64,000 nucleotides of DNA. It comes from Megalonaias nervosa. Its lineage: Eukaryota; Mollusca; Bivalvia; Unionida; Unionidae. The notes under the pieces were generated by a model. It saw only the letters and a list, made by a program, of their open reading frames with translations, ran no database searches and was not told where the DNA came from. Positions 31,083-42,109 of this stretch are shown piece after piece (the first letter of the stretch is position 1; the number at the start of each line of letters is the position of its first letter). The stretch lies in the NCBI GenBank assembly GCA_016617855.1, contig JAECUM010004931.1, positions 1 to 64,000 on the forward strand. Direction: 5' to 3'. Position numbers and translations under genes: made by a program.

Positions 31083-32477
31083 TTACATATTTTCTACTGG
31101 AGCATCAACGACTCTCATTCGTCCACCAACACCTTCAAGTAACATCGTCTTATCACTGAGTATGACGGCGATTGCCCTATAATCAGCAATAGCTCCAACA
31201 TCTCTATTAACACGAGCTCGAAAATGTATATCAACTACTGATTGTCTGGTTAAATCTAAATGTTCAAGCGAAAAGTAATAAATCGGATATAAGGTTGTAA
31301 AATCTAACTGTGATATTTGTAAACCAGTATCAATACTCTGATCACGCCCCATAAATGACATAAGACGATGATATGCACGTGCTACATGATTTTGATCGAA
31401 ATTCAACAAAATATCCTCGGATGGTTCTTGATGTCCATTTATTCTTAATGAAACCTCAGTAACACCAAGTTTATCAAATATCATGTGACTACGCGTTTGA
31501 TTATTTACTCGTGTAGTATCTTGTAATGCAATAAATATATGTCTTGGTGCAGAAACACCCTGCTGAGAAGCTATTTGCCATGTGAATAAACCATTAACAG
31601 CGCTCTGCACAGCATCTGTGGTCAATGTCAACCATGATAACGTTGATTTACCACCTTGACTCATAAAGGATAGCAACCGGTCTTCTTCAGATATTGACGG
31701 AGTCATCACTGGCATCCACAATGAAAGTTTAGTTAATACTACTTTACCAGGATCACCAATAGGTCGCCAGATTGCATCATCGTCAGTGCCTTTTCGTACA
31801 AGTACAACTGTGTGCTTAGCTCCGAAAATGACTTTTCTGACATTTCTACAGAATCCAAAAATATGTGACAGTGGAATTGCACATAAAAATGTTCTTCTAT
31901 TATCTTTTAACATTGATTTACGTGCTGCAAATCCTAAATTAAAATCGGGATTTGGGAAATATAGATCTTCAATAGCAGCAGCAACAGGAGGATTAGCTCG
32001 ATTATTGGGCTGTCGAGTAACCTGATTTCTGTTATCAGGGTGGTTAGAAGTATCCTTTACAAACATCATTGATGGACCAGTTGATCTTGAATAATCGTCG
32101 CTGTATCTCGCAAGACCAAGTATTGTTATGGCAACGTCGACTTCTTTCTGGATTGATTCAATATTTTTTCCGTCAATCATGTACGTAGCGCTATCAAATA
32201 ACGCCATAATACCATTATTAACAAAACCAACCCTAACTTCAGCTTCATATTCTACTGGTGCTGCAGGAGCAGCGTTATTTAAAATTTCACCTTCTACTTC
32301 AATAAATGCCTCAGCGGGTAAGAAATACCTACTTGTATCTTGAACCTGTAGTTCAATTCGTCCACGCTGATTTGGCAGTCGTGCGTCATAAGAATAATAT
32401 TGATAATCACGCACAGACTCATCCTTGAGTACTGGTGCATCCATGTCGAACGCTGGATCAGATATGCGTTTAAACAT
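31083..32477 (-). CDS. Major capsid protein (double jelly-roll)
   Basis: 464 residues, intact, the usual length for Polinton MCPs that form the pseudo-hexameric capsomers. Recognisable family blocks include RIELQVQDTSRYFLPAEAF (39-57), VRVGFVNNGIMALFDSA, and RYSDDYSRSTGPSMMFVKDT. The last is shared with the Polinton 2 copy (DYSRS..MM..KDTS). An AT-rich leader (AATATAATAAAG) precedes the ATG. It lies between the pVI/pX-like gene and two minor virion genes, the standard virion block. Confidence 0.93.
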   Translation of the reverse strand: MFKRISDPAFDMDAPVLKDESVRDYQYYSYDARLPNQRGRIELQVQDTSRYFLPAEAFIEVEGEILNNAAPAAPVEYEAEVRVGFVNNGIMALFDSATYMIDGKNIESIQKEVDVAITILGLARYSDDYSRSTGPSMMFVKDTSNHPDNRNQVTRQPNNRANPPVAAAIEDLYFPNPDFNLGFAARKSMLKDNRRTFLCAIPLSHIFGFCRNVRKVIFGAKHTVVLVRKGTDDDAIWRPIGDPGKVVLTKLSLWMPVMTPSISEEDRLLSFMSQGGKSTLSWLTLTTDAVQSAVNGLFTWQIASQQGVSAPRHIFIALQDTTRVNNQTRSHMIFDKLGVTEVSLRINGHQEPSEDILLNFDQNHVARAYHRLMSFMGRDQSIDTGLQISQLDFTTLYPIYYFSLEHLDLTRQSVVDIHFRARVNRDVGAIADYRAIAVILSDKTMLLEGVGGRMRVVDAPVENM

Positions 32478-32585
32478 CTTTATTATATTTGCTATCGTCT
32501 AACACGAAGACCACTTCGAGAAGTGAGAGATATGCGTTTAAACATCTTTATTATATTTGCTATCGTCTAACACGAAGACCACTTC
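32461..32585. repeat. 57-bp direct duplication (period 68) at the MCP start junction
   Basis: 32461-32517 and 32529-32585 are identical and separated by 11 bp. Each copy contains the first codons of MCP, its AT-rich leader and the last codons of the upstream virion gene, so the gene junction is duplicated. Confidence 0.95.
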
Positions 32586-33014
32586 CTGCTATCAGACTAG
32601 CGGTTATATTTTTTTCTTTTTCTGATAATGGTACATCAGCCAACTCTGCTAGTTTTTGATTAGCAGCTTGGTTTATTATTTTACTAATATTTGCAGGCAT
32701 TACTTCAGTGCTAGGTAATTTTACAGGTTGAGGTCGGACCGCAGGTCTGCGTATTAATCGTGTTAGTCTATCTTTGATTGCTGAGAATGCTTTACCAGCA
32801 ACATTGCCAACAGCACCAATACCTTTTCACGAACAACATCAATAGCTTTCATTGATAGTTGCTTTGCAATCGGTATTGCTTTTGGGGCTATCCTTCTAAA
32901 TAGACCCTGAACAACATCACCTAGTCCATCTCCGTAGATTGTTTTGTATACTGGTAATCGAGAATTTACCGCCCTGACCATGGTTGGTCCACGTTGAGTA
33001 TTATGTACGATCAT
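32560..33014 (-). CDS. Conserved small Polinton virion protein, one frameshift
   Basis: The start at 33014 gives a basic N-terminal half with YGDGLGDVVQGLFRRIAPKA. The reading frame changes by one base at a T4 run (plus 32824-32827). It then continues through GIGAVGNVAGKAFSAIKDR and a basic RRPAVRPQPV region to a TAG at 32560-32562, for about 150 residues in all. A homologue lies at 51524-51890 in Polinton 2. Position next to MCP and its basic, Gly/Ala-rich character suggest a capsid-lining or DNA-binding role. Confidence 0.65.
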
Positions 33015-33058
33015 TTTATTATAATAACTGTATTTAATTACATACTCAATCCAGTGAC

Positions 33059-34165
33059 TTAGTCACTATAGTAGTCATCGGCGATTTCATTAATGAGAGA
33101 CCGATATACATTAATATCCATGATACCGCCTGTAAATAATTGTTTACAAATATCAGCTGCTTCATTAATTATTTCTGGGGAATTATTACCAGCTCGTTTT
33201 CCGCCAATCAGAATTTCTAATCGATCAACATCAGCAAGGACATTATTGGGACAAGTAATAAGACCACTTCCATGAGTAGTAAATCCACTTCCAGTTGCGC
33301 CAGGAGAGGTGTCTGACGGCCAATATTCTTCTTCTTCCTCTTCACTTGGTTTCGGTGGTGTTGTTTTACTTGGTTTTGATGGTGTTTTTGGTTTCGGTGA
33401 TGTTTTTGGTGTCGGTGATACTGGATAATCACGAAGTGATTGCTCAAATGGTTTTGATTTTTTTTCTGGTTGTTTTGGAGGTTTTTGTTGTTTTTGCTTT
33501 TTACTCTGTTCTCTCTCCTCTCTTCTTGATTGGATTAAATTATCAATTGCCCTAATATATTCCTGATATAATGGATCATCATTTCTAGCTTGTTCAACAT
33601 CCATACGTATGCGATATAATACGTTTCGCCATTGTTTACTGTTTTTAATATCTTTAGCGTGTTCAGGTTTCATTAATTTATTTCTTCGACTAAAACTATC
33701 CAAAGCAAACTCAGCTAATTGATTTATGTCTTTAAGGTTATTAATTACCTTAACAACATTTTCATCAGATTTATTTATCAGTTCAGCAGTACTTATTGCA
33801 TGACTCTTTTGTTCGGGGGCTGGTGCTTCAGCACCTCCAGGCTGATCTTCATCCTCAGGTATTTCCGGGACTGGCATCGCAGCAGCTATTTCGGCTGGAA
33901 GTCCACGTAAAATTCTTTTTGTCTGTTTTGTTCTTTCTGCTATTTTTCCAGTTGCTTCAGCGGTTTTCTCTAACACAGGTAGAATGCCTTTAGTAGTCTC
34001 AGTGATAGGTTTAAATAATTGTTTTGTATCCTCTTCAAATTCAACATGAGATTCTTGACGAGATTGTAACTGTTGTTTAACTAAATCACGAACAGGTAAA
34101 TATTTTCTAATTGCCTCTAGTCGCTCTCGAGCTAATTTAGCTGAGTGTGGTTCTCCAATATTCAT
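33059..34165 (-). CDS. Large minor virion protein (helical, Pro/Lys-rich linker)
   Basis: 368 residues. The N-terminal helical region has LFKPITETTKGILPVLEK (about 50-67), a helical centre follows, and a Lys/Pro-rich linker spans roughly 221-290, with an EEEEEE cluster. A compact C-terminal domain starts at DVDRLEILIGGKRAG (about 309-323). Polinton 2 carries a broken homologue (52779-53674) with the same N- and C-terminal blocks. I regard it as a conserved capsid-associated protein, functionally compared by some with adenovirus IIIa; that analogy is inference. It begins 26 bp inside the right inverted repeat. Confidence 0.75.
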   Translation of the reverse strand: MNIGEPHSAKLARERLEAIRKYLPVRDLVKQQLQSRQESHVEFEEDTKQLFKPITETTKGILPVLEKTAEATGKIAERTKQTKRILRGLPAEIAAAMPVPEIPEDEDQPGGAEAPAPEQKSHAISTAELINKSDENVVKVINNLKDINQLAEFALDSFSRRNKLMKPEHAKDIKNSKQWRNVLYRIRMDVEQARNDDPLYQEYIRAIDNLIQSRREEREQSKKQKQQKPPKQPEKKSKPFEQSLRDYPVSPTPKTSPKPKTPSKPSKTTPPKPSEEEEEEYWPSDTSPGATGSGFTTHGSGLITCPNNVLADVDRLEILIGGKRAGNNSPEIINEAADICKQLFTGGIMDINVYRSLINEIADDYYSD

Positions 34166-34190
34166 TATTGATAATATTTATACTGGATGT

Positions 34191-34405
34191 TTAATTCATA
34201 GCAGCAGAGCGTGGACGACAAAAATTGGGTGACCAACGCGTAAATGAAATCGCATAAAAATTTAAAAAAAGTCAAAAATAATCTTGCCCAATTAGAGAAT
34301 TTTTTGGTTTAAACGTTATTGACGGTATTTTTCAGCTTCGTAGGAACCCTTAGTTTTTATAAATAAGGTCTCTACAACTTTGTAGGGTTCACCCTCTCTG
34401 CTGCT
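34191..34405 (-). repeat. Right terminal inverted repeat of Polinton 1
   Basis: Reverse complement of 18073-18287 with four substitutions; ends CTCTCTGCTGCT. Confidence 0.95.
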
Positions 34406-34410
34406 GATGC
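34406..34410. repeat. Right target-site duplication of Polinton 1 (GATGC)
   Basis: Exact match to 18068-18072, directly outside the inverted repeat. Confidence 0.85.
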
Positions 34411-35040
34411 AATCTAATCCAAAACTAGGTACGGTAATCAAGGTGTAGGCGTTGTATTGAATTTATATACTTTATTATCTATTTATAGGGAATATGACTG
34501 ACAGATCATGTATTAATGTAGGAACCAGGCATCCATTAACAAACTTGTAATCTTGGAACTTAATAATCTATATGAGTCTAACATATCTCTCCTACTTTAA
34601 TTCCTCATGATAATGCAAACCTCACGTAAAACCGTAGATTTGAAACTCCCCCGTTTCCCCGAAGGATGAAATTTCTCTTTAATACATGATCCTCTTTCTC
34701 ACCACTGCAGAGTTGTCTATACACGTAGATTCTGTGACTAATCTAATTTACCCTGGTGTTTTGTGAATTTTAGAAGAGAGAAAACGCAGATCTCAACCAG
34801 CAAGTGAGGAACAAGGGATGAAACATTTGCAGTAGATATAGTATATCGAACATGTTACCTCTGATGAAACGCACTCATCATCTTTGACTGTCTCCAGATG
34901 GTGCTATGTGTTTTCTCATGGACTGATTCTCTGATTTATAAAGCTCGTGGCCAAATCTTATGAAACATGTGACCAATAGGTCCATAGAACGCAGTCTATC
35001 TCTAGACGTGATACACAGGTAAATACTTTTGAAACCGTCA
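34411..35040. other. Non-coding flank, no feature seen
   Basis: No gene, RNA or repeat recognised between the end of Polinton 1 and a TA microsatellite. Confidence 0.5.
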
Positions 35041-35046
35041 ATAAAA

Positions 35047-35049
<3 letters not shown>

Positions 35050-35135
<86 letters not shown>
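35050..35135. repeat. (TA)n microsatellite
   Basis: About 86 bp of TA dinucleotide. Confidence 0.97.
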
Positions 35136-35136
<1 letters not shown>

Positions 35137-35755
35137 CAAAAAATTACAGAACTGTCGAAAATAAATTTTATTAAGATCAAAAAGTAATTATGTCTTCATT
35201 TTCTAAAAGTATTTGTTTCACTAAATGTATATTATGGACAATCCATTATAACTTCGATGGACGTAGGTAGATCATGTTTTATCAGCAAAGTAAGGCCAAT
35301 TTAATGAAAAATGCTTACAATGACGTGGAAAAAGCAGAGGTCCCTGAGGAAAGAAACGACTATTGTATTATCTGTTGTTCATTTTGAGGGAAAGAGACAA
35401 TTTTTAAAACTGTTTATCATTGAAAGAATTAGGATGAAATCACGTGAAATTTTCATTTCTTACTAGGATTGGAAAAATACTTTAGAAATGTAGTTTTTTT
35501 TCTATTGTATATATCTAAATTTTTAAAGTTCTAATCATCATAAGGTATGTGGCAAGGAAAAAAGCCACACAAAACTCAAGACCAGTGGTCAAAGTGTTAT
35601 TATTATAATTCCTCAAAATTTAAGCAAAAAATGCAATTAAAGACAAAACATGAAAAATTCGCAAAAACTTTGTTACGAGATTTAAATATATCATACGAAA
35701 ATGAAAAGTTATTTAAAAAGTTCAGACCCAGCCTCCCGAAAGTTAGCCTTTTTGG
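35136..35755. other. Non-coding, no feature seen
   Basis: AT-rich. An open frame at 35547-35816 runs into the following minisatellite and has no recognised domain. Confidence 0.45.
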
Positions 35756-36445
35756 AAGAATGGACTTACTTTTTGTGACATATTTGGCAATAGAAAAATG
35801 GACTTACTTTTGGTGACATTTGGCAGTAGAAGAATGGACTTACGTTTGTTTATATACTAAGCAATAGAAGAATGGACTTTCTTTTGGTGAGATTTGGCAG
35901 TAGAAGAATGGACTTACTTTTGGTCATATACTAAGCAATAGAAGAATGGACTTACTTTTCGGGACATATATGGCAATAGAAGAATGGACTTATTTTTGGT
36001 TATATACTAAGCAACAGAAGAATGGAATTACTTTTCGGGACATATATGGCAACAGAAGAATGGACTTACGTTTGGTTATATACTAATAAATAGAAGAATG
36101 GACTTACATTTGGGGACATATATGGCAGTAGAAAATGGATTTACTTTTAGGGACATATATGGCAATAGAAGAATGGATTTACTTTTGGGGACATATATGG
36201 CAATAGAAGAATGGACTTACTATAGGGGACATATATGAGAATAGAAGAATGGAGTTACTTTTGGTTATATACTAAGCAATAGAAGAATGAACTTACTTTT
36301 CGGGACATATATGGCAATAGAAGAATAGTCTTACTTTTGGTTATATACTTAGCAATAGAAAAAATTAACTTACTTTTGGGGACATATATGGCAATGGAAG
36401 AATGGATTTACTTTTGGGGACATAGTAGTCAATGGAAGAACGTAC
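35756..36445. repeat. Minisatellite, about 38-bp unit
   Basis: About 18 diverged copies built on AGAAGAATGGACTTACTTTT followed by either GGTTATATACTAAGCAAT or GGGACATATATGGCAAT. The two spacer types alternate in part of the array. Confidence 0.92.
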
Positions 36446-37757
36446 TTTTATTGGCGATTGCAATGTGTTGATATGAATATATAGATATAATGACAAATTC
36501 GTATATCAAAGTTGTCTTACTTACATGTTGCCTCAATAAATATGTAACTTTGTTGTCATGTCAACAAATCCAATCGGTAACTCATCTTATTGAAATACAG
36601 ACGTGGTCTTGATCACGCGTGCAACAGAAATAACCGATCATGTCGACGACAACTTGATGCTTTCATAAAGGACATACTATGTGGCGCAGGCAAACAAACC
36701 AAGAACAATATCTTACATACTCAACTTAGTAATGTTCCTCTAGTACCTTATTTAACCCTGTATAACACCCAACCAACTGCGTACGGCATAGACCCATATC
36801 CTCCATGACACTGCATTCCGGCTGATCAACGTTTACGCTCTTCGTTGGAAATCATAGAAAAAACGAAATCTTGTCCATGACGGGACGACAGATCTGCGTC
36901 TACCATGCTCGCAGTTTAGCGGGCGATATAACCAATTAAATACTGTAATCAATTTCAGAAAAGTAAATATAGCTTCTAACCCAAAACGGAAATAAAACAT
37001 AACCATTTAGATAGACCAGTCGGATTCTGTCTAGTCAACAACTCACATACAAAGACTCAATTGCATGACAGAGTTTCATAATGGTAAAGTAAATATAATT
37101 AAATGTGTTTCTGCATTCGATTTAACAGACAAGTGAGGACTTGTTCAAAAGACATATATGAAATCTGCGCACGTGGAATAAATGCTTTATTACTCAATTA
37201 TTATTAGCCCTTATTTAGACTGAAATTAAACTTGTTGAGATAAGAACAACACGTACAATTTTTCTCAGTAAGAAATGGAGTCATCAGTAGGGATTGGTCT
37301 CTGAAATCACGTGCGGCACGTGGTGAAATGAGATCTGGCATGTAGCATTCACACTGATTCTTTGCATTGTTTGGTCAAAAACGTATGTTGTTTCTTTGCA
37401 TAATAATCTGTCATTGTTTCTCTTTGACCACAATGCCTGACTCAGAAATGTGTGAAAATCTGGTTGGACTCCAAGGATGGGACTACTAATTGGACTCTGC
37501 ACAAAATTAATATGATGAATCCTGCTAGTCACACAACTTGATTTGTCCATACATACTCGAAATTAAATAGGACAGAAATATCCATGTGGTAAACTACACA
37601 TCAGTTGCCTTTAAATCATTGAAGAAAAAGAATGAATGGCGTTCAGCCTCATGCTAAAGTAGATTCAGCAGGAATTCCATTGGTGTCTCCGTTATCTCTC
37701 AGCTCTATCGCTTTTGGTTCTCGGAGTCATGTGCAGTTGCAAATCGGTGTTATCTTT
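36446..37757. other. Non-coding, no gene recognised
   Basis: Short frames only; no domain or repeat family recognised. Confidence 0.45.
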
Positions 37758-37765
37758 ATTTAATC

Positions 37766-37942
37766 CAGGGGTCTCAAACTCAAACCCCCCTGAGGGTCGC
37801 ATGAGGGCATTTTCGATGGCCCAAGGGCCGCACCACCTGTGTAATCTCTCATGACACCATGTGACGCCAATCATTTTGAGGGCCACAGGATACGGCTAGG
37901 CGGGCCGCATGCAGCCCACGGGCCGCGTGTTTGAGACCCCTG
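37766..37942. mobile_element. hAT-type MITE, 177 bp, with 8-bp TSD
   Basis: Ends CAGGGGTCTCAAAC and GTTTGAGACCCCTG are perfect inverted repeats, and the element is GC-rich (GGGCCGCA-type interior). It is flanked by the perfect 8-bp duplication ATTTAATC (37758-37765 and 37943-37950). These ends are those of widespread hAT non-autonomous elements. Confidence 0.95.
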
Positions 37943-37950
37943 ATTTAATC

Positions 37951-38469
37951 GGACACCATGAGGTTAACAACGAAACCAGTAATTTGCATACAAGCAGAAA
38001 AATTACTATAAAAGCCTTATTCATTCAAAATGATTTTTAAAAAGCTACAAATGTATGTAATTTTAAATGTCGAATCTCATTTATACTCCATTTGTTGTTT
38101 TTTTTTTATTGAAATGCCACGTGACACCAAGTTAGACTGAACCATGTCATACTATTTATATCCGGCACGGACGTATCTTGTATGTCAATTTCTCCTTGAC
38201 CGGTGAGTAATAATAGGAAGCACAATCCATATCCCGATTCAAGAGTGAGTGAAGTAAACTGGTGGGTGATGTGCTTCCTGTATGTTCATAAATATCGACC
38301 AATCAGTTACGAGATTACAGTCAAACACAGTTTACGTTGTGTCTATCATCAATTAAAGTGACAAAGTTTAAAATATTTGCTCGAAGCAAGCACCTAAGTC
38401 GAATTGCAGATGATCTATATTTGTAGTATGTCACTTTAAAGACTTGCAATTGTAAATATTTGACTCAGG

Positions 38470-38515
<46 letters not shown>

Positions 38516-39224
38516 AGGCAAAAATTGACAAACGTATTGAATACTTTTGCACGATGACAATCCCTTACTGTGAAAGTCGGTCTTGAATTGCAACATTGAG
38601 TCAAAGTTAACTGATGAGTAGTTTATTCAAACTAAGTTCAATTCATTGTATTTTAATTAGATTACGCAAAGTATGTAAGGGTGTATTGCTGATTCGCATG
38701 ACTACCACAAGCTTATATGAGGCAGACACGTATGTTTCCAAACAAACAATCAGCCGAAACCCTGGCGTAGAATCAATGGTCCCCTCTGGAAAAGACGGTT
38801 ATAAAGTTTACGTCCGGGTCATTGTCAGAGGTACGAATAGTTGATCCTGTTACGATATATGACTAACTTTGTTTCATTGACGATGGAAATATAAATAATC
38901 AAATAATGTCAGTCACATGTGAGTCTTGGACATAAAACTGCAAACAGTCGGTTTCATAGAATAAAGAAAACTTCAGATTAGGTGACAAAAATGTGTGAAT
39001 ATGTCCAAAGGCAATCGTATGTATTCAAGTTTATGCTGATCAGAGGTTTTGATAAACCAACCACATGTTTACCTTGTAACAATGATTTAATAGGAACTTG
39101 CCAAAATACCATTCAAAGGATAATCAAAAATTAAGATGCTCAGAGGTTGCAAGTTCATCTGAGAGATTCGTTGTTCCGCAAAACTTACGATTATGAAATA
39201 ACAATTAAAATATTGCCCGCATAC
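37951..39224. other. Non-coding, includes a (GA)n run
   Basis: A GA microsatellite lies at about 38477-38514. A 76-codon frame at 38614-38844 has no recognised domain. Confidence 0.5.
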
Positions 39225-39362
39225 CTTTAATCCATACTAGCAAACCACAGAGTCCTCGTCTTCGACTAACTTTAATCCATACTAGCAAACCATAGAGTCC
39301 TCGTCTTCGACTGACTTTAATCCATACTAGCAAACCATAGAGTCCACGTCTTCGACTGACTT
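39225..39362. repeat. 45-bp tandem repeat, three copies
   Basis: Units start CTTTAATCCATACTAGCAAA at 39225, 39270 and 39315 and differ by only a few bases. Confidence 0.95.
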
Positions 39363-40285
39363 TCAATGAATATAAAACTTTATTAAGATAATAAGCTCAT
39401 ACAGAATCACCAAAAAACAAATGGTTCGCTGCAAGTAATTCAATGTAACTTATCAACTTGTACTTTCTCACAAATAAAAAATGGCTATGATAACCACATG
39501 TAGGTCAATATTATATAATCCTATGAATTACTGTAGAAACTAACAAAAGGAAATGTTAATTTGATAAAAATTATAAACTTTGCAAATCATCGTCCAGAAT
39601 TAAGTTATTTTTCTCTGGAAAGAAGGTGGTTGCATATATTAGTAGAATTCTTTTTGTTGTGATAGAAAGGCTTGAAACTCTGGGACATATCCAGATGGAA
39701 GTTAATAAGGTCACGACATATTTTTCTAATGCGACTGTCCCTGGAGTTTATATATCATCTCAGTACTTGTAAACAATACACGTTTTTTCAGTCATCAGCA
39801 TCAAGAGTCTCTAACGTTAATCGTTATGTCATCATCAGAGAACAGAATTTGTTATCAAAGTGATGGATATATTTACCATCGAAATTTCGAAGAAAGTTTC
39901 GGGAATGAAAGCCTACTAAAATGCAGAAGACACATTTCTGCTAGCGTAAGTTACTGAGTATTGGAAACTATTGGACCCGAGGTCATGTGACTTAGGATGC
40001 CCGACCTTGCGAGGGCATTTTAAGCCAAATGAACGAGGTCCCAATATTTCTTAACACTTGGTCAATAACCTTTCATATTATGTACTTAAAAACAAACATA
40101 TTAATCCTTCTGTGACGTTATAAGACTAATATTATTGAAAAACATATTTCAAAGTTTAATTGACTATATTAGACGTCGTTCAATTAAGGAATGAAACCTG
40201 AATACTGTATAGTAATACACGTTGTCTTACTGTTATGGAGGCACGTGCGTACATGGGGCGATTCTCATTGGGCACTGAACGAAAC
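39363..40285. other. Non-coding, edge of a tandem unit
   Basis: No gene recognised. The last 50 bp (GTGCGTACATGGGG...GCACTGAACGAAAC) resemble 41010-41052, so this is the tail of a further copy of the 767-bp tandem unit. Confidence 0.5.
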
Positions 40286-41052
40286 TAAGTTTGTTAAAGG
40301 GGATAGAATGTTATGTAGCCAAAAAAAAAAATAATGAAATATTCATACAAAAAAACGACGCAATACACGAAGGAAATTTGAAGATACCATTATGAAAAGA
40401 CGAGCCAGAGAAACTAAATTTACGGTTATAGTTTTGATTTTCTCAGTGCTGCTGTCATGGTGGCAAGTAAATTTGAAAGCTTAGTGTGCGTCATGTGTTG
40501 CCAGGGTCCATTGTGGTCCATCAGTTTGGATAATACCTGAAATAGGATATAGATATCACTTTGGATTCGCTTGTGTTTCATTAAATACATTGCGCAGGAA
40601 AAAAACAATGAGATTAAGAGTGAATAAAAGTGAAATTTTTACGTGAAAGAGAACTTGTCTGATACATTGTATCAAAGGTCCGTTTGACCCGCACACACTC
40701 GCTCTCTCATATCAATAACAGCAACTAGCGATCAATAGCATTCCATTTCAATATTTATATAAATTATATTTATTTTTCATTTTTGTCCCTGCAATTTAAC
40801 TCTCTGAATGTATTCAGCGTTTCTTTATTCAATTTGTATGATAGGTATATTTTATTTCGATGGGAGAGCGAGCTAATGATTTTACAGCTCTGGTGTCAGG
40901 TAGAAAGGGTGACAGTCTTTGTCGAAATCTGTTGGCCATCAGATTTATCACGTGGTCAGCGTTCCGTGTTTCTGTCGCCAGTTTTATTTAGACGTTGCCA
41001 GTAGTAGTTCATCAAATGCGGTCACGTACATGGGGTTATCCTTATTCAGCAC
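40286..41052 (+). repeat. 767-bp tandem unit, copy 1
   Basis: Begins TAAGTTTGTTAAAGG. A second, diverged copy starts at 41053, is cut after five bases by Polinton 2, and resumes at 58344 to about 59075. Shared blocks include AAATTTGAAAG, GTGCGTCATG, TTGTGGTCCATC, GGATTCGCTTGT and GGCCATCAGAT. The unit contains no recognisable gene. Confidence 0.8.
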
Positions 41053-41057
41053 TAAGT
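41053..41057. repeat. Left target-site duplication of Polinton 2 (TAAGT)
   Basis: TAAGT directly precedes the AG start of the element and matches 58344-58348. The same TAAGT occurs at 40286-40290 at the equivalent place in the previous tandem unit. Confidence 0.8.
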
Positions 41058-41706
41058 AGTAGTCTTAATTAGTGGGGTTTTTCAGCCAAAACCCTATTTT
41101 GTTTTGGGACGACAGCATAATTCTTACCCCCTCCCAGACCCCCCATGTTAGTCTAAACAAATACGAAAACAACTTTGTTGAGGCAACAGCGTCGATTTCA
41201 TCATTGAGTACCTAACTTGAGGACCTGTCATTGAATCATCATCGTCGTCAGACAAAATAGGGTTGTCTGAGAAACACCCACTTATGAAGACTACTGCGGT
41301 TTTTATTTTATATTTCACACAAAATTTTACTATACCTGACATTCACATAAAATTTTACTATACCTAACATTCACATAAAATTTTACTATTCATAACACGC
41401 ATGGTTTTTCCATATCAGGTCACATGTCTGACTGATATTAATGCGTTATTAATAACTCACTGAGATTTATAGGAAATTTAAAAAAATCAAAATTTTACAC
41501 AGCCACTTGTCGAGGCATTTTTAAAGTCTCAGCTTTGCTTTTATGTAACTCTCATCATCATGACAGAACAAGTGCAAATTAATCTTACCGCTGATGAGAG
41601 ATCCAGTTTCTAGCATCTTGATAAAATTTCCATGTGAGACTATTGATTTATCGACATAACATTTCTTTAGCTCATCATCAACTGTAACCTTTGTGTATTT
41701 ATTATT
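41058..41706 (+). repeat. Left terminal inverted repeat of Polinton 2
   Basis: Matches the reverse complement of about 57836-58343. It is longer than the right copy because of a triplicated CATTCACATAAAATTTTACTAT-type unit (41340-41395) and an extra block to about 41470. Its inner part is an inverted copy of the 3' coding end of the gene at 57586-58020. Confidence 0.85.
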
Positions 41707-41798
41707 GTATTTTTATTATTGTCGCAGTGAAATCCGCTGTTTTTTGGATAATCTGAAAGATCAAACAGTTCTCGGTTATCATACAATTTTGATAAATA
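41707..41798 (-). pseudogene. PolB C-terminal remnant, separated by nested element
   Basis: Minus-strand reading gives VYLSKLYDNRELFDLSDYPK, which follows directly on the PolB frame ending SDDV at 45524 once the nested element (41799-45520) and one copy of its 3-bp duplication are discounted. The F-D-x-S-x-YP pattern is typical after motif C in Polinton PolB. Confidence 0.75.
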
Positions 41799-42109
41799 CA
41801 CCGTGTAACAAATTTATTTTCCTGGGTAGTAAATCTTATTTCCTAATTGCTTATGCCTCAAAAGTATAGAAAATGGCTATTATTCCCCACAAATTTTGCT
41901 TTTGTGACCAGGACAGTGATATTTTGAAATTTACCTATTTTCCAGAACATTCCAGATAGATTCAATGCTGAGTAAACTTGGAGTAACGTCTAGAACTTTC
42001 TAGAACTTTCCAGTAATATAAATAGCAGCAAAAAATCCAGGGGCTTTAAGCCCACCAGTTCAGTTTAGTTCCAGCTGTCTAAGTGGATATATATCTGCAT
42101 TTTTCTCAG

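Larger units (their letters stand above)
18073..34405. mobile_element. Polinton/Maverick element 1 (about 16.3 kb, near complete)
   Basis: Bounded by 215-bp inverted repeats with AG...CT ends and a 5-bp target duplication. It encodes the diagnostic Polinton set: DDE integrase, FtsK/HerA-type packaging ATPase, adenain-like protease, double-jelly-roll MCP and penton, plus a polymerase. Layout from left: ATPase (minus); PLA2 protein and integrase (plus); polymerase/helicase/HNH (minus); small Cys-rich protein and HNH (plus); then a minus-strand virion block running to the right end. A SINE-bearing insertion occupies roughly 25.5-27.0 kb. Low inverted-repeat divergence (4 of 215) suggests a young insertion. 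Confidence 0.95.

Noticed and set aside
31786..32343. Plus-strand frames within MCP
   Set aside because: Antisense shadows of the intact MCP gene.
32461..32585. Second MCP start as a separate small gene
   Set aside because: The duplicated MCP codons run out within a few residues; only the copy at 32477 continues into MCP.
33217..33555. His/Gln-rich and hydrophobic frames in the minor virion gene
   Set aside because: Alternative-frame translations of its Lys/Pro-rich linker.
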